Source: an uncultured Eubacteriales bacterium (GTDB lineage: Bacteria > Bacillota > Clostridia > Lachnospirales > CAMVHY01). Taken from it: a DNA stretch of 49,934 nucleotides. The DNA lies in NCBI GenBank assembly GCA_948543815.1, contig CAOVHW010000008.1, positions 1-49,934 on the forward strand, given 5' to 3'. The position numbers and the translations under genes are program-made. Under the pieces are notes generated by a model that did not search any database, had not been told where the DNA came from, and was given only the letters and a program-made list of their open reading frames with translations. The first letter of the stretch is position 1. Every line of letters begins with the position of its first letter. Positions 24,590 through 33,232 of this stretch are shown piece by piece.

Positions 24590-24901
24590 ATGGCTGATCA
24601 GAAAATTAGAATCGTTTTAAAATCTTATGACCATCGTTTAATTGATAGTGCCGTTTCGATTATTATTGATAATGTAAAACGTACTGGTGCTAAAATTGCC
24701 GGTCCCGTCCCATTACCAACTAAAAAAGAAATTATTACTATCTTACGTAGTGTCCATAAACATAAAGATTCTCGTGAACAATTTGAACGTCGTACCCATA
24801 AAAGATTAATTGACTTACTTACTCCCGGCCCTAAAACTGTTGAAACTTTAACCGCTCTTACTTTACCTGAAGGCGTCGATATTACTTTGAAAATCATGTA
24901 A
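24590..24901 (+). CDS. rpsJ: 30S ribosomal protein S10
   Basis: Head protein of the small subunit and also NusE in antitermination. The 103-residue product shows IRIVLKSYDHRLID, GPVPLPTKKE and RTHKRLIDLL. The Shine-Dalgarno AAGGAGGG (24576-24583) can be paired with the leader. It is first in the operon; the str genes (rpsL, rpsG, fusA, tuf) that often precede it are absent. Confidence 0.98.
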   Translation: MADQKIRIVLKSYDHRLIDSAVSIIIDNVKRTGAKIAGPVPLPTKKEIITILRSVHKHKDSREQFERRTHKRLIDLLTPGPKTVETLTALTLPEGVDITLKIM

Positions 24902-24940
24902 CACTTTTTTTATTTACTGTAATTATTCGGAGGTGTAAAA

Positions 24941-25570
24941 ATGAAAAAAGCAATACTTGCTAAAAAAATTGGTATGACTCAAATCTTTAACGATAAAAGT
25001 GAATTCATCCCTGTTACTGTTCTTGAAGCTGGCCCTTGTGTCATCGTTCAAATTAAAAATTCTCAAACTGATGGCTATAATGCTATTCAAGTTGGCTTCT
25101 TAAATGCTAAGCCAAAACGTGTCCTTAAACCTATTGCCGGCCATTTCCAAAAAGCTAATCTTACTCCTAAAAAATTTTTACGTGAATTCCGTTTGGATGA
25201 TATTAGTGAATATAATATTGGCGACCAAATTAAAGCTGATAAGTTCACTCAAGGTGATAAAGTTGACGCGATTGCTATTTCAAAAGGTAAGGGCTTCCAA
25301 GGTTCTATAAAACGTCATGGCCATCACAGAGGTCCAATGGCTCATGGTTCAAAATATCATCGTGGAGTTGGGTCAATGAGTTCCGCTACTACTCCCGGTA
25401 GAGTTAAAAAAGGCAAAAAAATGCCCGGACATATGGGTGCACGTCGTGTTACTATTCAAAATCTTGAAGTTGTTAAAGTTGATAGTGAAAAGAATTTTTT
25501 ACTGCTTAAAGGTTCGGTACCAGGTCCAAAGGGTTCTTTAGTATTTATTAAAGATAGTGTAAAAGCATAA
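24941..25570 (+). CDS. rplC: 50S ribosomal protein L3
   Basis: Early-assembly large-subunit protein near the peptidyl transferase centre, 209 residues. It begins KKAILAKKIGMTQIF; the long central loop that reaches the catalytic centre contains HGSKYHRGVGSMSS, and KGKKMPGHMGARRVT follows. CGGAGG precedes ATG 24941, 39 bp after rpsJ. Confidence 0.98.
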   Translation: MKKAILAKKIGMTQIFNDKSEFIPVTVLEAGPCVIVQIKNSQTDGYNAIQVGFLNAKPKRVLKPIAGHFQKANLTPKKFLREFRLDDISEYNIGDQIKADKFTQGDKVDAIAISKGKGFQGSIKRHGHHRGPMAHGSKYHRGVGSMSSATTPGRVKKGKKMPGHMGARRVTIQNLEVVKVDSEKNFLLLKGSVPGPKGSLVFIKDSVKA

Positions 25571-25591
25571 ATTTATGAAAGGAGATTGCTC

Positions 25592-26212
25592 ATGGCGATT
25601 GTTACTGTTTTAAATATGAATGGCGAAGAAGTTGGAACGATGGAACTTGCCGACAATATATTTAATACCGAAATTAACGAACATGCTATGCATATGGCCG
25701 TTGTTCAGTATCTAGCTAACCGACGTCAGGGTACTAAGTCTGCTAAAACTCGTGCTCAAGTTCGTGGCGGTGGCAGAAAACCTTGGCGCCAAAAAGGTAC
25801 CGGTCATGCCCGTCAAGGTTCTATTCGTTCTCCTCAATGGCGTGGCGGCGGTGTCGTATTCGCTCCTAAGCCTAGAGATTATTCATTTAAGATTAACAAA
25901 AAAATAAAACGTTTAGCACTTAAGTCCGCACTTAGTGTTAAAGTTAATGAACAAAAATTAATTGTGTTAGATAAACTTGAACTCGCTGAGATTAAAACTA
26001 AACAGATGCAACAAATTTTAATGAATATCAATTCGTCTAACGCTTTGATTGTGATTGATAATAATGACAAAAATATTATTCTTTCCGCACGTAATTTACC
26101 TGCAATTAAAACTACGTCCGTTAATTCAATTAATGTCTATGATATCTTGAAATATGATAAGTTTGTTACAACTCAAAATGCTGTGAAAAAAATTCAGGAG
26201 GTATACGCTTAA
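25592..26212 (+). CDS. rplD: 50S ribosomal protein L4
   Basis: Large-subunit protein lining the exit tunnel, and the known feedback repressor of S10 operons in other bacteria. At 206 residues it has RRQGTKSAKTRAQVRGGGRK, KPWRQKGTGHARQGS and WRGGGVVF, the tunnel loop. I start at ATG 25592, with AAAGGAG upstream, rather than the TTG six bases earlier that lies in the spacer. Confidence 0.97.
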   Translation: MAIVTVLNMNGEEVGTMELADNIFNTEINEHAMHMAVVQYLANRRQGTKSAKTRAQVRGGGRKPWRQKGTGHARQGSIRSPQWRGGGVVFAPKPRDYSFKINKKIKRLALKSALSVKVNEQKLIVLDKLELAEIKTKQMQQILMNINSSNALIVIDNNDKNIILSARNLPAIKTTSVNSINVYDILKYDKFVTTQNAVKKIQEVYA

Positions 26213-26511
26213 TGGCTAACTTACAATACTATGACATTATTTTAAAACCGATTATTACTGAAAAAGCTATGGGAATGCTCGCCGATAAAAAATATTGCTT
26301 TTACGTACATCCTGATGCTAATAAAATTCAAATTAAAGAAGCTGTCGAAAAAATGTTTGATGGCGTTAAAGTCGCTAGTGTCAATACTATGAATATCTGC
26401 GGTAAAACTAAACGCCGTGGCCGTATCGTTGGTAAAACTGCCGCTAGAAAAAAAGCTATCGTCAAGTTGAAACCTGATAGCAAAGAAATTGAATTGTTCC
26501 AAGGTATGTAA
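26212..26511 (+). CDS. rplW: 50S ribosomal protein L23
   Basis: Protein at the tunnel exit that docks trigger factor and SRP. The 99-residue product contains YDIILKPIITEKAM, KIQIKEAVEKMFDGVKV and the loop NICGKTKRRGRIVGK. Its ATG shares one base with the rplD TAA, so translation is coupled. Confidence 0.97.
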   Translation: MANLQYYDIILKPIITEKAMGMLADKKYCFYVHPDANKIQIKEAVEKMFDGVKVASVNTMNICGKTKRRGRIVGKTAARKKAIVKLKPDSKEIELFQGM

Positions 26512-26529
26512 TGAAAGGAGTGAAAAATT

Positions 26530-27360
26530 TTGGGGATTAAAAGATATAAACCTTATACGCCTTCACGTCGTCATATGACTGTTTCTGATTTCTCAGAAAT
26601 TACGAAAAAAACTCCCGAAAAATCTTTGTGCGTACATCTCAAAAAACATTCGGGACGTAATAATCAAGGTAAAATTACCGTACGGCACAGAGGTGGCGGT
26701 CATAAAATTAAATATCGTATAATCGATTTTAAACGTAAAAAAGATGATATGTTCGCTGAAGTTATCGCTATCGAATACGACCCAAATCGTAGTGCAAATA
26801 TCGCTCTATTAAAATATGAAGATGGTATTAAATCTTATATACTCGCACCGTTAAATCTAAAAGTCGGCGATAAATTAATGAGTGGTGAAAATGCTGAAGT
26901 TCGTATCGGAAATTCTTTACCGCTTGTTAATATTCCTGTTGGCGCCGAAATTCATAATATCGAAATGAAACCGGGTAGGGGCGGTCAATTAGTTCGTTCC
27001 GCTGGAAACGTTGCACAATTAATGGCGAAAGAAGGAAAATTTGCAACAATTAAGCTTCCATCCGGTGAAATGCGTTTGGTACCAATTATTTGTCGTGCAA
27101 CTATTGGGCAAGTTGGAAATTTGGATAACGAATTGATTAATATCGGTAATGCCGGTAAAAAAAGACATATGGGAATTAGGCCAACTGTTCGTGGTGCCGT
27201 TATGAATCCAAATGACCATCCACATGGTGGTGGTGAGGGTAAAAATCCTATTGGACGTCCGGGTCCATGTACGCCTTGGGGTAAACCAGCTCTTGGCTAT
27301 AAAACTCGTAAGAAAAACAAATATTCTAACAAATATATTATCCATCGCAGAAAAAAATAA
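26530..27360 (+). CDS. rplB: 50S ribosomal protein L2
   Basis: Essential for subunit joining and peptidyl transfer. The 276-residue product begins GIKRYKPYTPSRRHMTV and has SGRNNQGKITVRHRGGGHK, EMKPGRGGQLVRSAG, the conserved His loop MNPNDHPHGGGEGK, and a C-terminal basic tail. The start is TTG 26530 after AAAGGAGTG. Confidence 0.98.
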   Translation: MGIKRYKPYTPSRRHMTVSDFSEITKKTPEKSLCVHLKKHSGRNNQGKITVRHRGGGHKIKYRIIDFKRKKDDMFAEVIAIEYDPNRSANIALLKYEDGIKSYILAPLNLKVGDKLMSGENAEVRIGNSLPLVNIPVGAEIHNIEMKPGRGGQLVRSAGNVAQLMAKEGKFATIKLPSGEMRLVPIICRATIGQVGNLDNELINIGNAGKKRHMGIRPTVRGAVMNPNDHPHGGGEGKNPIGRPGPCTPWGKPALGYKTRKKNKYSNKYIIHRRKK

Positions 27361-27383
27361 TTTGTGAAAGGAGTTTTTTATAA

Positions 27384-27668
27384 ATGAGTAGATCTTTAAA
27401 AAAAGGCCCATTCGCTGATGAACATTTATTAAAAAAAATTGATGCGCTCAATGAAAATAATAAAAAAGAAGTTATAAAAACTTGGTCGCGTCGCTCTACT
27501 ATCTTCCCTTCCTTTATCGGTCATACTATCGCTGTTCATGATGGTCGTAAACATGTCCCCGTTTATATTACTGAAGATATGGTTGGACATAAACTTGGTG
27601 AGTTTGTTTTGACTAGAGTTTATAGGGGTCATGGTAAAAATGCTGAAAAAAAATCGAAAGTTAATTAG
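27384..27668 (+). CDS. rpsS: 30S ribosomal protein S19
   Basis: Head protein that contacts S13. The 94-residue product begins SRSLKKGPFADEHLLKKI, with TWSRRSTIFPSFIGHTIAVH and HKLGEFVLTR. GAAAGGAG precedes the ATG. Confidence 0.98.
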   Translation: MSRSLKKGPFADEHLLKKIDALNENNKKEVIKTWSRRSTIFPSFIGHTIAVHDGRKHVPVYITEDMVGHKLGEFVLTRVYRGHGKNAEKKSKVN

Positions 27669-27689
27669 TGAAAGGAGGATTGTGCAAAA

Positions 27690-28085
27690 ATGTCTAAGGG
27701 CCATAGAAGTAAATATAAAAGATTAAGAAATGAGAACCGTGAGACACGCCCTCATGCTATCTTACGTAATGTTCGTATTTCTGATTCAAAAGCTCGTATC
27801 GTTTTGAATCATATAAAAGGTAAGCCTGCCGTTCCTGCTTTAGCTATGTTAAATTACTCACCGCGTTACGCTTCTTATGTTATTGGGAAATTATTAAAAT
27901 CTGCAATGGCTAATGCTGAAAATAATATGGGACTTGACCCTGAAAATTTATTTATCGAGGAAGCTTTTGCTAATCGTGCATCTATTATGAAACGTATCCA
28001 ACCACGTGCAAAAGGTCGTGCGTATCGAATTCAAAAACGTTTTTGCCATATTACTTTAATTTTAAATGAGAGGTTAGGAGGTTAA
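27690..28085 (+). CDS. rplV: 50S ribosomal protein L22
   Basis: Exit-tunnel protein with a long beta hairpin. At 131 residues it has ILRNVRISDSKARIVLNHIK, LKSAMANAENNMGLD and the hairpin PRAKGRAYRIQKRFCHITLI. It is slightly longer than average at the N-terminus (about 20 basic residues). The stop is 2 bp before rpsC. Confidence 0.97.
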   Translation: MSKGHRSKYKRLRNENRETRPHAILRNVRISDSKARIVLNHIKGKPAVPALAMLNYSPRYASYVIGKLLKSAMANAENNMGLDPENLFIEEAFANRASIMKRIQPRAKGRAYRIQKRFCHITLILNERLGG

Positions 28086-28087
28086 GA

Positions 28088-28765
28088 ATGGGACAAAAAG
28101 TTAATCCACATGGTCTCCGTATCGGGATTATTAAAGATTGGGATTCAGTTTGGTTTTCTGAAAAAAATTTTAGTAAGTATCTCCTTGAAGATAATAAAAT
28201 TCGTAAGTTTGTTAAGAAAAAATTATATTCATCCGGTGTTTCCAGAATCCAAATCCATCGTACTAATGATAAAATTCGTGTAACTATCTCAACGGCTAAA
28301 CCCGGTATCGTTATCGGTCGTAATGGTCAAGCAATTGCTGAATTGACTCAGCAATTACAAAATTTTACCGAACAAAAAGTTTCTGTTAGTATCGATGAAA
28401 TAAAACGTGCCGAACTTGATGCACAACTTTGTGCCGAAGATATCGCTAAACAACTTGAAAATCGTATAACTTTTCGCCGCGCTATGCGTCAGGTTATGAA
28501 TCGCTCAATGAAAGCCGGCGTAAAAGGTATTAAAACTTCTGTGTCCGGTCGATTAGGTGGCGCCGATATGGCTCGTACCGAACACTATCATGAAGGAACT
28601 ATTCCTCTGCAAACTTTACGTGCTAATATCGATTATGGTTTTGCTGAGGCTGATACTACTTACGGTAAAATTGGCGTAAAAGTTTGGTTGTATAAAGGTG
28701 AAGTTCTTCCTGGAAAAAATGTGAAGGGAGAGAAGAAAAAATATGTTAATGCCAAAAAGAGTTAA
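28088..28765 (+). CDS. rpsC: 30S ribosomal protein S3
   Basis: mRNA-entry protein with helicase-like function alongside S4 and S5. The 225-residue product begins GQKVNPHGLRIGIIKDWDS, has a KH domain with GIVIGRNGQAIAEL, and SGRLGGADMARTE in the C-terminal domain. It overlaps rplP by 23 bp. Confidence 0.98.
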   Translation: MGQKVNPHGLRIGIIKDWDSVWFSEKNFSKYLLEDNKIRKFVKKKLYSSGVSRIQIHRTNDKIRVTISTAKPGIVIGRNGQAIAELTQQLQNFTEQKVSVSIDEIKRAELDAQLCAEDIAKQLENRITFRRAMRQVMNRSMKAGVKGIKTSVSGRLGGADMARTEHYHEGTIPLQTLRANIDYGFAEADTTYGKIGVKVWLYKGEVLPGKNVKGEKKKYVNAKKS

Positions 28766-29177
28766 AAGACGTAAACAATTTAGAGGCCGTATGCGTGGTC
28801 GTGCGTATCGCGGTAATAAAATTACTTATGGTGATTTTGGAATTGTTGCTATGGAACCGTGTTGGGTTACCTCAAATCAAATTGAGGCTGCCCGTATCGC
28901 TATGACTAGATTTATTAAACGTGGCGGTAAGGTTTGGATTAAAATCTTCCCCGATAAACCTGTTACTAAAAAACCTGCCGAAGTTCGTATGGGTAGTGGT
29001 AAAGGTGCCGTTGAATATTGGGTTGCAGTCGTAAAACCTGGACGAGTTATGTTTGAATTAAGTGGCGTAGCAGAAGATACCGCACGTGAGGCATTACGTC
29101 TTGCGATTCATAAGTTACCACTTAAATGTAAAATAATTTCTCGTGCCGAACAGGATGGTGATAACGTTGAAAACTAA
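28743..29177 (+). CDS. rplP: 50S ribosomal protein L16
   Basis: Organises the A-site tRNA elbow region. The 144-residue product begins MLMPKRVKRRKQFRGRMRGR and has RGGKVWIKIFPDKPVTKKP and the loop RMGSGKGAVEYWVA. Its ATG lies inside the end of rpsC, so translation is coupled. Confidence 0.98.
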   Translation: MLMPKRVKRRKQFRGRMRGRAYRGNKITYGDFGIVAMEPCWVTSNQIEAARIAMTRFIKRGGKVWIKIFPDKPVTKKPAEVRMGSGKGAVEYWVAVVKPGRVMFELSGVAEDTAREALRLAIHKLPLKCKIISRAEQDGDNVEN

Positions 29178-29388
29178 AACATATTTGGATGAGCTACGTA
29201 ATAAAACAACGGAAGAGTTAAAAATAGATTTAGTTTCAGCGAAAAAGGAATTATTTAATTTACGATTTCAAAATGCTACAAATCAATTAAATAATCCGGC
29301 AAGAATATCTCAAGTCAGAAAAAATATCGCACGTATTCAAACTATTATTACTCAGAAAAATTTAAAATTAAAAAAAGGAGTTGAGTAG
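29167..29388 (+). CDS. rpmC: 50S ribosomal protein L29
   Basis: Two-helix protein at the tunnel exit next to L23. The 73-residue product begins with the canonical MKTKTYLDELRNKTTEEL and has KKELFNLRFQNATNQL. I choose TTG 29167, with GGTGAT upstream, since it gives the family N-terminus; longer frames start inside rplP. It overlaps rplP by 11 bp. Confidence 0.94.
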   Translation: MKTKTYLDELRNKTTEELKIDLVSAKKELFNLRFQNATNQLNNPARISQVRKNIARIQTIITQKNLKLKKGVE

Positions 29389-29640
29389 ATGCGAAACCTT
29401 CGCAAAACTATTGTTGGTAACGTCGTTAGTGATAAAATGGATAAAACTATCGTCGTTGCTATCGTTAGAAATGTTAAACATCCTATCTATAAAAAAATAA
29501 TGAAACGTACGAAAAAAGTTAAGGCCCATGATGAAAATAATCAGTGTAAAATTGGTGATACCGTAAAAATTATGGAGACACGCCCATTATCTAAACAAAA
29601 ATGTTGGCGCTTGGTTTCTATTATTAAAAAAGCTGAATAA
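29389..29640 (+). CDS. rpsQ: 30S ribosomal protein S17
   Basis: Early-binding OB-fold protein. The 83-residue product has RKTIVGNVVSDKMDKTIVVA, HPIYKKIMKRTKK, AHDENNQCKIGDTVKIMETRPLS and KCWRLV. It starts at the base after the rpmC stop, with GGAGT upstream. Confidence 0.97.
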   Translation: MRNLRKTIVGNVVSDKMDKTIVVAIVRNVKHPIYKKIMKRTKKVKAHDENNQCKIGDTVKIMETRPLSKQKCWRLVSIIKKAE

Positions 29641-29660
29641 CTTGGAAGGAGTGTCTACCG

Positions 29661-30029
29661 TTGATACAGCAAGAATCTAGATTAAAAGTTGCTGATAACT
29701 CCGGTGCTAAAGAATTATTATGTATCAGAGTTCTCGGTGGCTCAAAACGTAAGTGGGGTAATATCGGCGATATTATTGTTGCTACTGTTAAAGATGCTAT
29801 CGCTGGTGGTGGTATCGTTAAAAAAGGTGACGTCGTTAAAGCTGTAATCGTACGTACAAGACGTGGAGTTGCGAGAAAAGATGGCTCGTATATTAGATTC
29901 GATGATAATGCAGCAGTAATAATAAAAGATGATAAAACTCCGAGAGGTACAAGAATTTTTGGACCCGTAGCTCGTGAGCTAAGAAAAAATTTCTTACGTA
30001 TAGTTTCATTAGCGCCGGAAGTTTTATAG
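29661..30029 (+). CDS. rplN: 50S ribosomal protein L14
   Basis: Intersubunit bridge protein. The 122-residue product begins MIQQESRLKVADNSGAKELL and has GGGIVKKGDVVKAVIVR and GTRIFGPVARELR. The start is TTG 29661, with GAAGGAG upstream. Confidence 0.98.
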   Translation: MIQQESRLKVADNSGAKELLCIRVLGGSKRKWGNIGDIIVATVKDAIAGGGIVKKGDVVKAVIVRTRRGVARKDGSYIRFDDNAAVIIKDDKTPRGTRIFGPVARELRKNFLRIVSLAPEVL

Positions 30030-30039
30030 GAGGTATGTC

Positions 30040-30366
30040 ATGCAAAATAAAATCAAGTTAAAAAAAAATGATATGGTGAGAGTTATTACAGGTAAAGATA
30101 AGGGCCATCAAGGTAAAATATTATTTATCGATAGAAAAAAAAATCGTGTGATAGTTGAAGGAATAAATTTCGTATCGAAACATCAAAAACCTAATAGAAC
30201 TAATGCACAAGGTGGAATCGTTAAAAAAGAAGCCGCTATCCATGTCTCAAATGTTATACTCTTACATGATGGTGAACCTACAAAAATTGGCTATAAGTTC
30301 GAAAATAAAAATGGTAAGCTCGTTAAAAAAAGATTCGCTAAAAAATCCGGTAAATTTATTGATTAA
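30040..30366 (+). CDS. rplX: 50S ribosomal protein L24
   Basis: Assembly-initiating KOW-domain protein, 108 residues. The KOW motif is MVRVITGKDKGHQGKILFID, followed by RVIVEGINFVSKHQKP and GGIVKKEAAIHVSNV. AGGAGG precedes ATG 30040. Confidence 0.97.
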   Translation: MQNKIKLKKNDMVRVITGKDKGHQGKILFIDRKKNRVIVEGINFVSKHQKPNRTNAQGGIVKKEAAIHVSNVILLHDGEPTKIGYKFENKNGKLVKKRFAKKSGKFID

Positions 30367-30386
30367 TTCGATTGGAGGTTAAGTCG

Positions 30387-30926
30387 TTGAATCGTTTACA
30401 AGTAATGTATCAGAATGAAATTATGCCGGCTATGATTAAAAAATTCGGCTATAAAAATAATTTGGCTGTCCCGAAAATCGATAAGATTATTTTAAATATC
30501 GGTATGGGTGAAAATAAAGATATGTCGAAAGCTTTAGATAGTGCCTCAAATGATATCGCTGCTATTACCGGTCAAAAACCTGTTATTACTAAAGCGAAAA
30601 AATCTATCGCCGCTTTTAAACTTCGTACCGGTATGCCTATCGGTTGCAAAGTAACTTTACGTGGCGAAAAGATGTGGGGATTTTTCGACAGATTAATTAA
30701 TATCGCATTACCACGTGTCCGTGATTTCCATGGTGTTAATCCAAATTCATTTGATGGACGTGGAAATTACTCACTTGGTTTGAAAGAACAATTAATTTTC
30801 CCTGAGATTCAGTACGATAAAATTGATAAGATTCGTGGAATGAATATCGTTATCGTAACTACGGCACGAAATGATGAACAGGCTAAAGAATTATTAGCAC
30901 TATATGGTATGCCTTTTAAAAAATAA
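30387..30926 (+). CDS. rplE: 50S ribosomal protein L5
   Basis: 5S rRNA-binding protein contacting P-site tRNA. The 179-residue product begins MNRLQVMYQNEIMPAMIKKF and has PKIDKIILNIGMGE, QKPVITKAKKSIA, RVRDFHGVNP and NYSLGLKEQLIFPEI. TTG 30387 is eight bases after TTGGAGG; the TTG at 30372 is part of that site. Confidence 0.97.
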   Translation: MNRLQVMYQNEIMPAMIKKFGYKNNLAVPKIDKIILNIGMGENKDMSKALDSASNDIAAITGQKPVITKAKKSIAAFKLRTGMPIGCKVTLRGEKMWGFFDRLINIALPRVRDFHGVNPNSFDGRGNYSLGLKEQLIFPEIQYDKIDKIRGMNIVIVTTARNDEQAKELLALYGMPFKK

Positions 30927-30941
30927 TTTGGAGGATGAGTA

Positions 30942-31127
30942 ATGGCTAAAAAATCTATGATTGCCAAACAAAAACGTACGCCTAAATTTTCTTCACGCGC
31001 TTATTCGCGTTGTAATATCTGTGGCCGGCCTCATGCTGTCCTTAGAAAATTTGGAATATGTCGTATCTGTTTTAGAAACTTGGCCTATAAGGGTCAAATA
31101 CCTGGTGTGAAAAAAGCTAGTTGGTAA
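30942..31127 (+). CDS. rpsZ: 30S ribosomal protein S14, zinc-binding type
   Basis: Short 61-residue S14 with four zinc-binding Cys (CNICGRPH and CRICF), typical of Gram-positive lineages, as against the longer zinc-free type. It contains TPKFSSRAYSRC and ends GQIPGVKKASW. TTGGAGG precedes the ATG. Confidence 0.97.
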   Translation: MAKKSMIAKQKRTPKFSSRAYSRCNICGRPHAVLRKFGICRICFRNLAYKGQIPGVKKASW

Positions 31128-31147
31128 AAAAGGGAGGGTTTTCTAAT

Positions 31148-31549
31148 ATGTCAATGAGTGATCCTATTGCGGATATGCTGACAAGAATTCGTAATGCTAA
31201 TGACGCCAAACATAAATATGTCGATATTCCTTCCTCTAAAATTAAAATCGCTATTGCTGATATTTTAATTAAAGAAGGTTATATAAATAATTACGAAATA
31301 ATTGGCGATGATGTTAAAAAAAATATCCGTATTCAATTAAAATACGGTGAAGAAAAAAATGAACGCGTTATAAATGGCCTGAAAAGAATCTCTAAACCCG
31401 GTCTTAGAATTTATGCCGCTTCGTCCGATATCCCTAAAGTTCTTGGCGGCCTCGGTATCGCTATCGTCTCTACCAATAAAGGTATTATTACCGATAAGGA
31501 TGCACGTAAGTTTGGAATTGGTGGAGAAGTTTTAGCATTCGTTTGGTAA
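31148..31549 (+). CDS. rpsH: 30S ribosomal protein S8
   Basis: Central-domain assembly protein and, in other bacteria, the translational repressor of the spc operon. The 133-residue product begins MSMSDPIADMLTRIRNANDA and has PSSKIKIAIADILIKEGY, a KPGLRIYA stretch and GIAIVSTNKGI. ATG 31148 is used because AGGGAGGG lies upstream; an earlier in-frame ATG overlaps rpsZ. Confidence 0.97.
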   Translation: MSMSDPIADMLTRIRNANDAKHKYVDIPSSKIKIAIADILIKEGYINNYEIIGDDVKKNIRIQLKYGEEKNERVINGLKRISKPGLRIYAASSDIPKVLGGLGIAIVSTNKGIITDKDARKFGIGGEVLAFVW

Positions 31550-31573
31550 AAAAATTAAGGAGGTGCCAAATAA

Positions 31574-32113
31574 ATGTCACGTATAGGTAAAAAAACTATT
31601 GATATTCCAGCTAATGTCGAAGTAAATATTGATGCTTCAAATTTTATTCGTGTAAAAGGTCCAAAAGGTATACTTGAAAGAAAATTAGCTGATGGATTAA
31701 AAATAGAAATTGCTGATAATAAAATTACCGTTTCAAGACCAAATGATTTGAAAAAATTCCGTGCACTTCATGGCTTAACACGAACTTTAATAAATAATAT
31801 GGTAATCGGTGTAACAGATGGATATTCAAAAATTTTAGAGATAAATGGTGTTGGATATAGAGCTGCGAAATCCGGTAACAAATTAACTTTAACATTAGGA
31901 TATTCTCATCCAGTTATTATGATTGACCCAGATGGATTATCAACAACTGTCGAACAAAATAAAATTACAGTAACAGGAATGGATAAAGAAAAAGTTGGGC
32001 AGTATGCTGCAGATATAAGGTCGAAGCGTCCACCTGAACCATATAAGGGAAAAGGAATTAAGTATTCAGATGAACATATCAGAAGAAAAGTCGGTAAGAC
32101 CGGCAAAAAATAA
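31574..32113 (+). CDS. rplF: 50S ribosomal protein L6
   Basis: Located near the factor-binding site. The 179-residue product has two similar domains; it begins SRIGKKTIDIPANVEV and has RALHGLTRTLINNMVIGV, the conserved EINGVGYRA and RPPEPYKGKGIKYSDE. AAGGAGG is upstream. Confidence 0.98.
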   Translation: MSRIGKKTIDIPANVEVNIDASNFIRVKGPKGILERKLADGLKIEIADNKITVSRPNDLKKFRALHGLTRTLINNMVIGVTDGYSKILEINGVGYRAAKSGNKLTLTLGYSHPVIMIDPDGLSTTVEQNKITVTGMDKEKVGQYAADIRSKRPPEPYKGKGIKYSDEHIRRKVGKTGKK

Positions 32114-32131
32114 TGAAAGGAGTTAGCGTTT

Positions 32132-32500
32132 ATGATAAAAAAAAGAGCCCGTAATGTTGCAAGATTAAAACGTCATTTAAGAATTCGTTCATCATTATCT
32201 GGGACAGCTCAAAAACCTAGATTATGTGTCTTCCGCTCAAATAAATATATTTACGTACAAATTATTGACGACGTAGCTGGTAATACTTTAGTTGCAGCGT
32301 CTACTAAAGAAAAAATTATTGCCGGTAATCTTGAAAATACATCAAATGTTGAGGCCGCAAAATATTTAGGAACTGAGATAGCTAAACGTGCAATTGCAAT
32401 CGGTATTGAATCAATAGTATTTGACCGCGGTGGCTATGCATATCATGGAAAAGTTAAAGCATTAGCTGAGGCAGCGCGCTCCGCCGGTTTAAAATTTTAA
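32132..32500 (+). CDS. rplR: 50S ribosomal protein L18
   Basis: 5S rRNA-binding partner of L5. The 122-residue product has a basic N-terminus RARNVARLKRHLRIR, then PRLCVFRSNKYIYVQIIDD, FDRGGYAYHGKVKALAEAAR and GLKF at the end. GAAAGGAG is upstream. Confidence 0.98.
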   Translation: MIKKRARNVARLKRHLRIRSSLSGTAQKPRLCVFRSNKYIYVQIIDDVAGNTLVAASTKEKIIAGNLENTSNVEAAKYLGTEIAKRAIAIGIESIVFDRGGYAYHGKVKALAEAARSAGLKF

Positions 32501-32521
32501 TTGCAGGGAGGGAATTCATCT

Positions 32522-33031
32522 TTGAAAAAATTTGATACTAATAACTCAGAGTTAAAAGATAAAGTCGTTACTATTAATCGTGTTACGAAAGTTGTTAAAG
32601 GTGGTAGAAATTTCAGATTCGCTGCATTAGTCGTAGTTGGTGACGAAAATGGTCATGTCGGAGTTGGATTAGGTAAAGCATCTGAAGTTATTGAGGCTAT
32701 CCGAAAAGGTAAAGAAAATGCGAAAAAAAATATGATATTTATCGAACGTAATTCTCATGATAGTGTCTATCACGAAATTATTGGCAAGTTCGGAAGCTCA
32801 AGCGTTTTAATGAAGCCAGCTGCTGAGGGTACTGGTATTATTGCCGGCGGCCCCGTACGTATTGTTATGGAGTTGGCTGGGATTAGAAATATTCGTACAA
32901 AATCTATTGGCTCCAATAATAAACGTAATGTTGTGAACGCAACAATGGAAGGTTTGAAAAATATTATGACACCTAAACATGTTGCTAAATTACGTGGGAA
33001 ATCTGTAAAAGAAATTTTTGGAGGTTGTTAA
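32522..33031 (+). CDS. rpsE: 30S ribosomal protein S5
   Basis: Decoding-fidelity protein. The 169-residue product has VVTINRVTKVVKGGRNFRFA, VVVGDENGHVGVGLGKASEV, GSSSVLMKPAAEGTGIIAGG and the loop ELAGIRNIRTKSIGS. TTG 32522 is preceded by CAGGGAGG; a TTG at 32501 lies before that site. Confidence 0.97.
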   Translation: MKKFDTNNSELKDKVVTINRVTKVVKGGRNFRFAALVVVGDENGHVGVGLGKASEVIEAIRKGKENAKKNMIFIERNSHDSVYHEIIGKFGSSSVLMKPAAEGTGIIAGGPVRIVMELAGIRNIRTKSIGSNNKRNVVNATMEGLKNIMTPKHVAKLRGKSVKEIFGGC

Positions 33032-33032
33032 A

Positions 33033-33218
33033 TTGGCTGACGAAAATTTGAAAATTACTTTAATAAAATCAAAAATCGGTGCATTACCAAAACAAAAAAA
33101 AGTTTTAAAAGCACTCGGTCTCGGGAAATTAAATAGTTTTGTCATTAAAAAAAATAATGCAGCAATGCTCGGTATGATTAACAAAGTTTCTCATATGGTA
33201 AAAGTAGATAAAATATAA
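33033..33218 (+). CDS. rpmD: 50S ribosomal protein L30
   Basis: Small protein of 61 residues (MADENLKITLIKSKIGALPK, then KKVLKALGLGKLNSFVIKKN), as in most Bacillota. TTG 33033 is eight bases after TTGGAGG; the rpsE stop lies within that Shine-Dalgarno stretch. Confidence 0.96.
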   Translation: MADENLKITLIKSKIGALPKQKKVLKALGLGKLNSFVIKKNNAAMLGMINKVSHMVKVDKI

Positions 33219-33232
33219 GGAGGCGAATTAAA

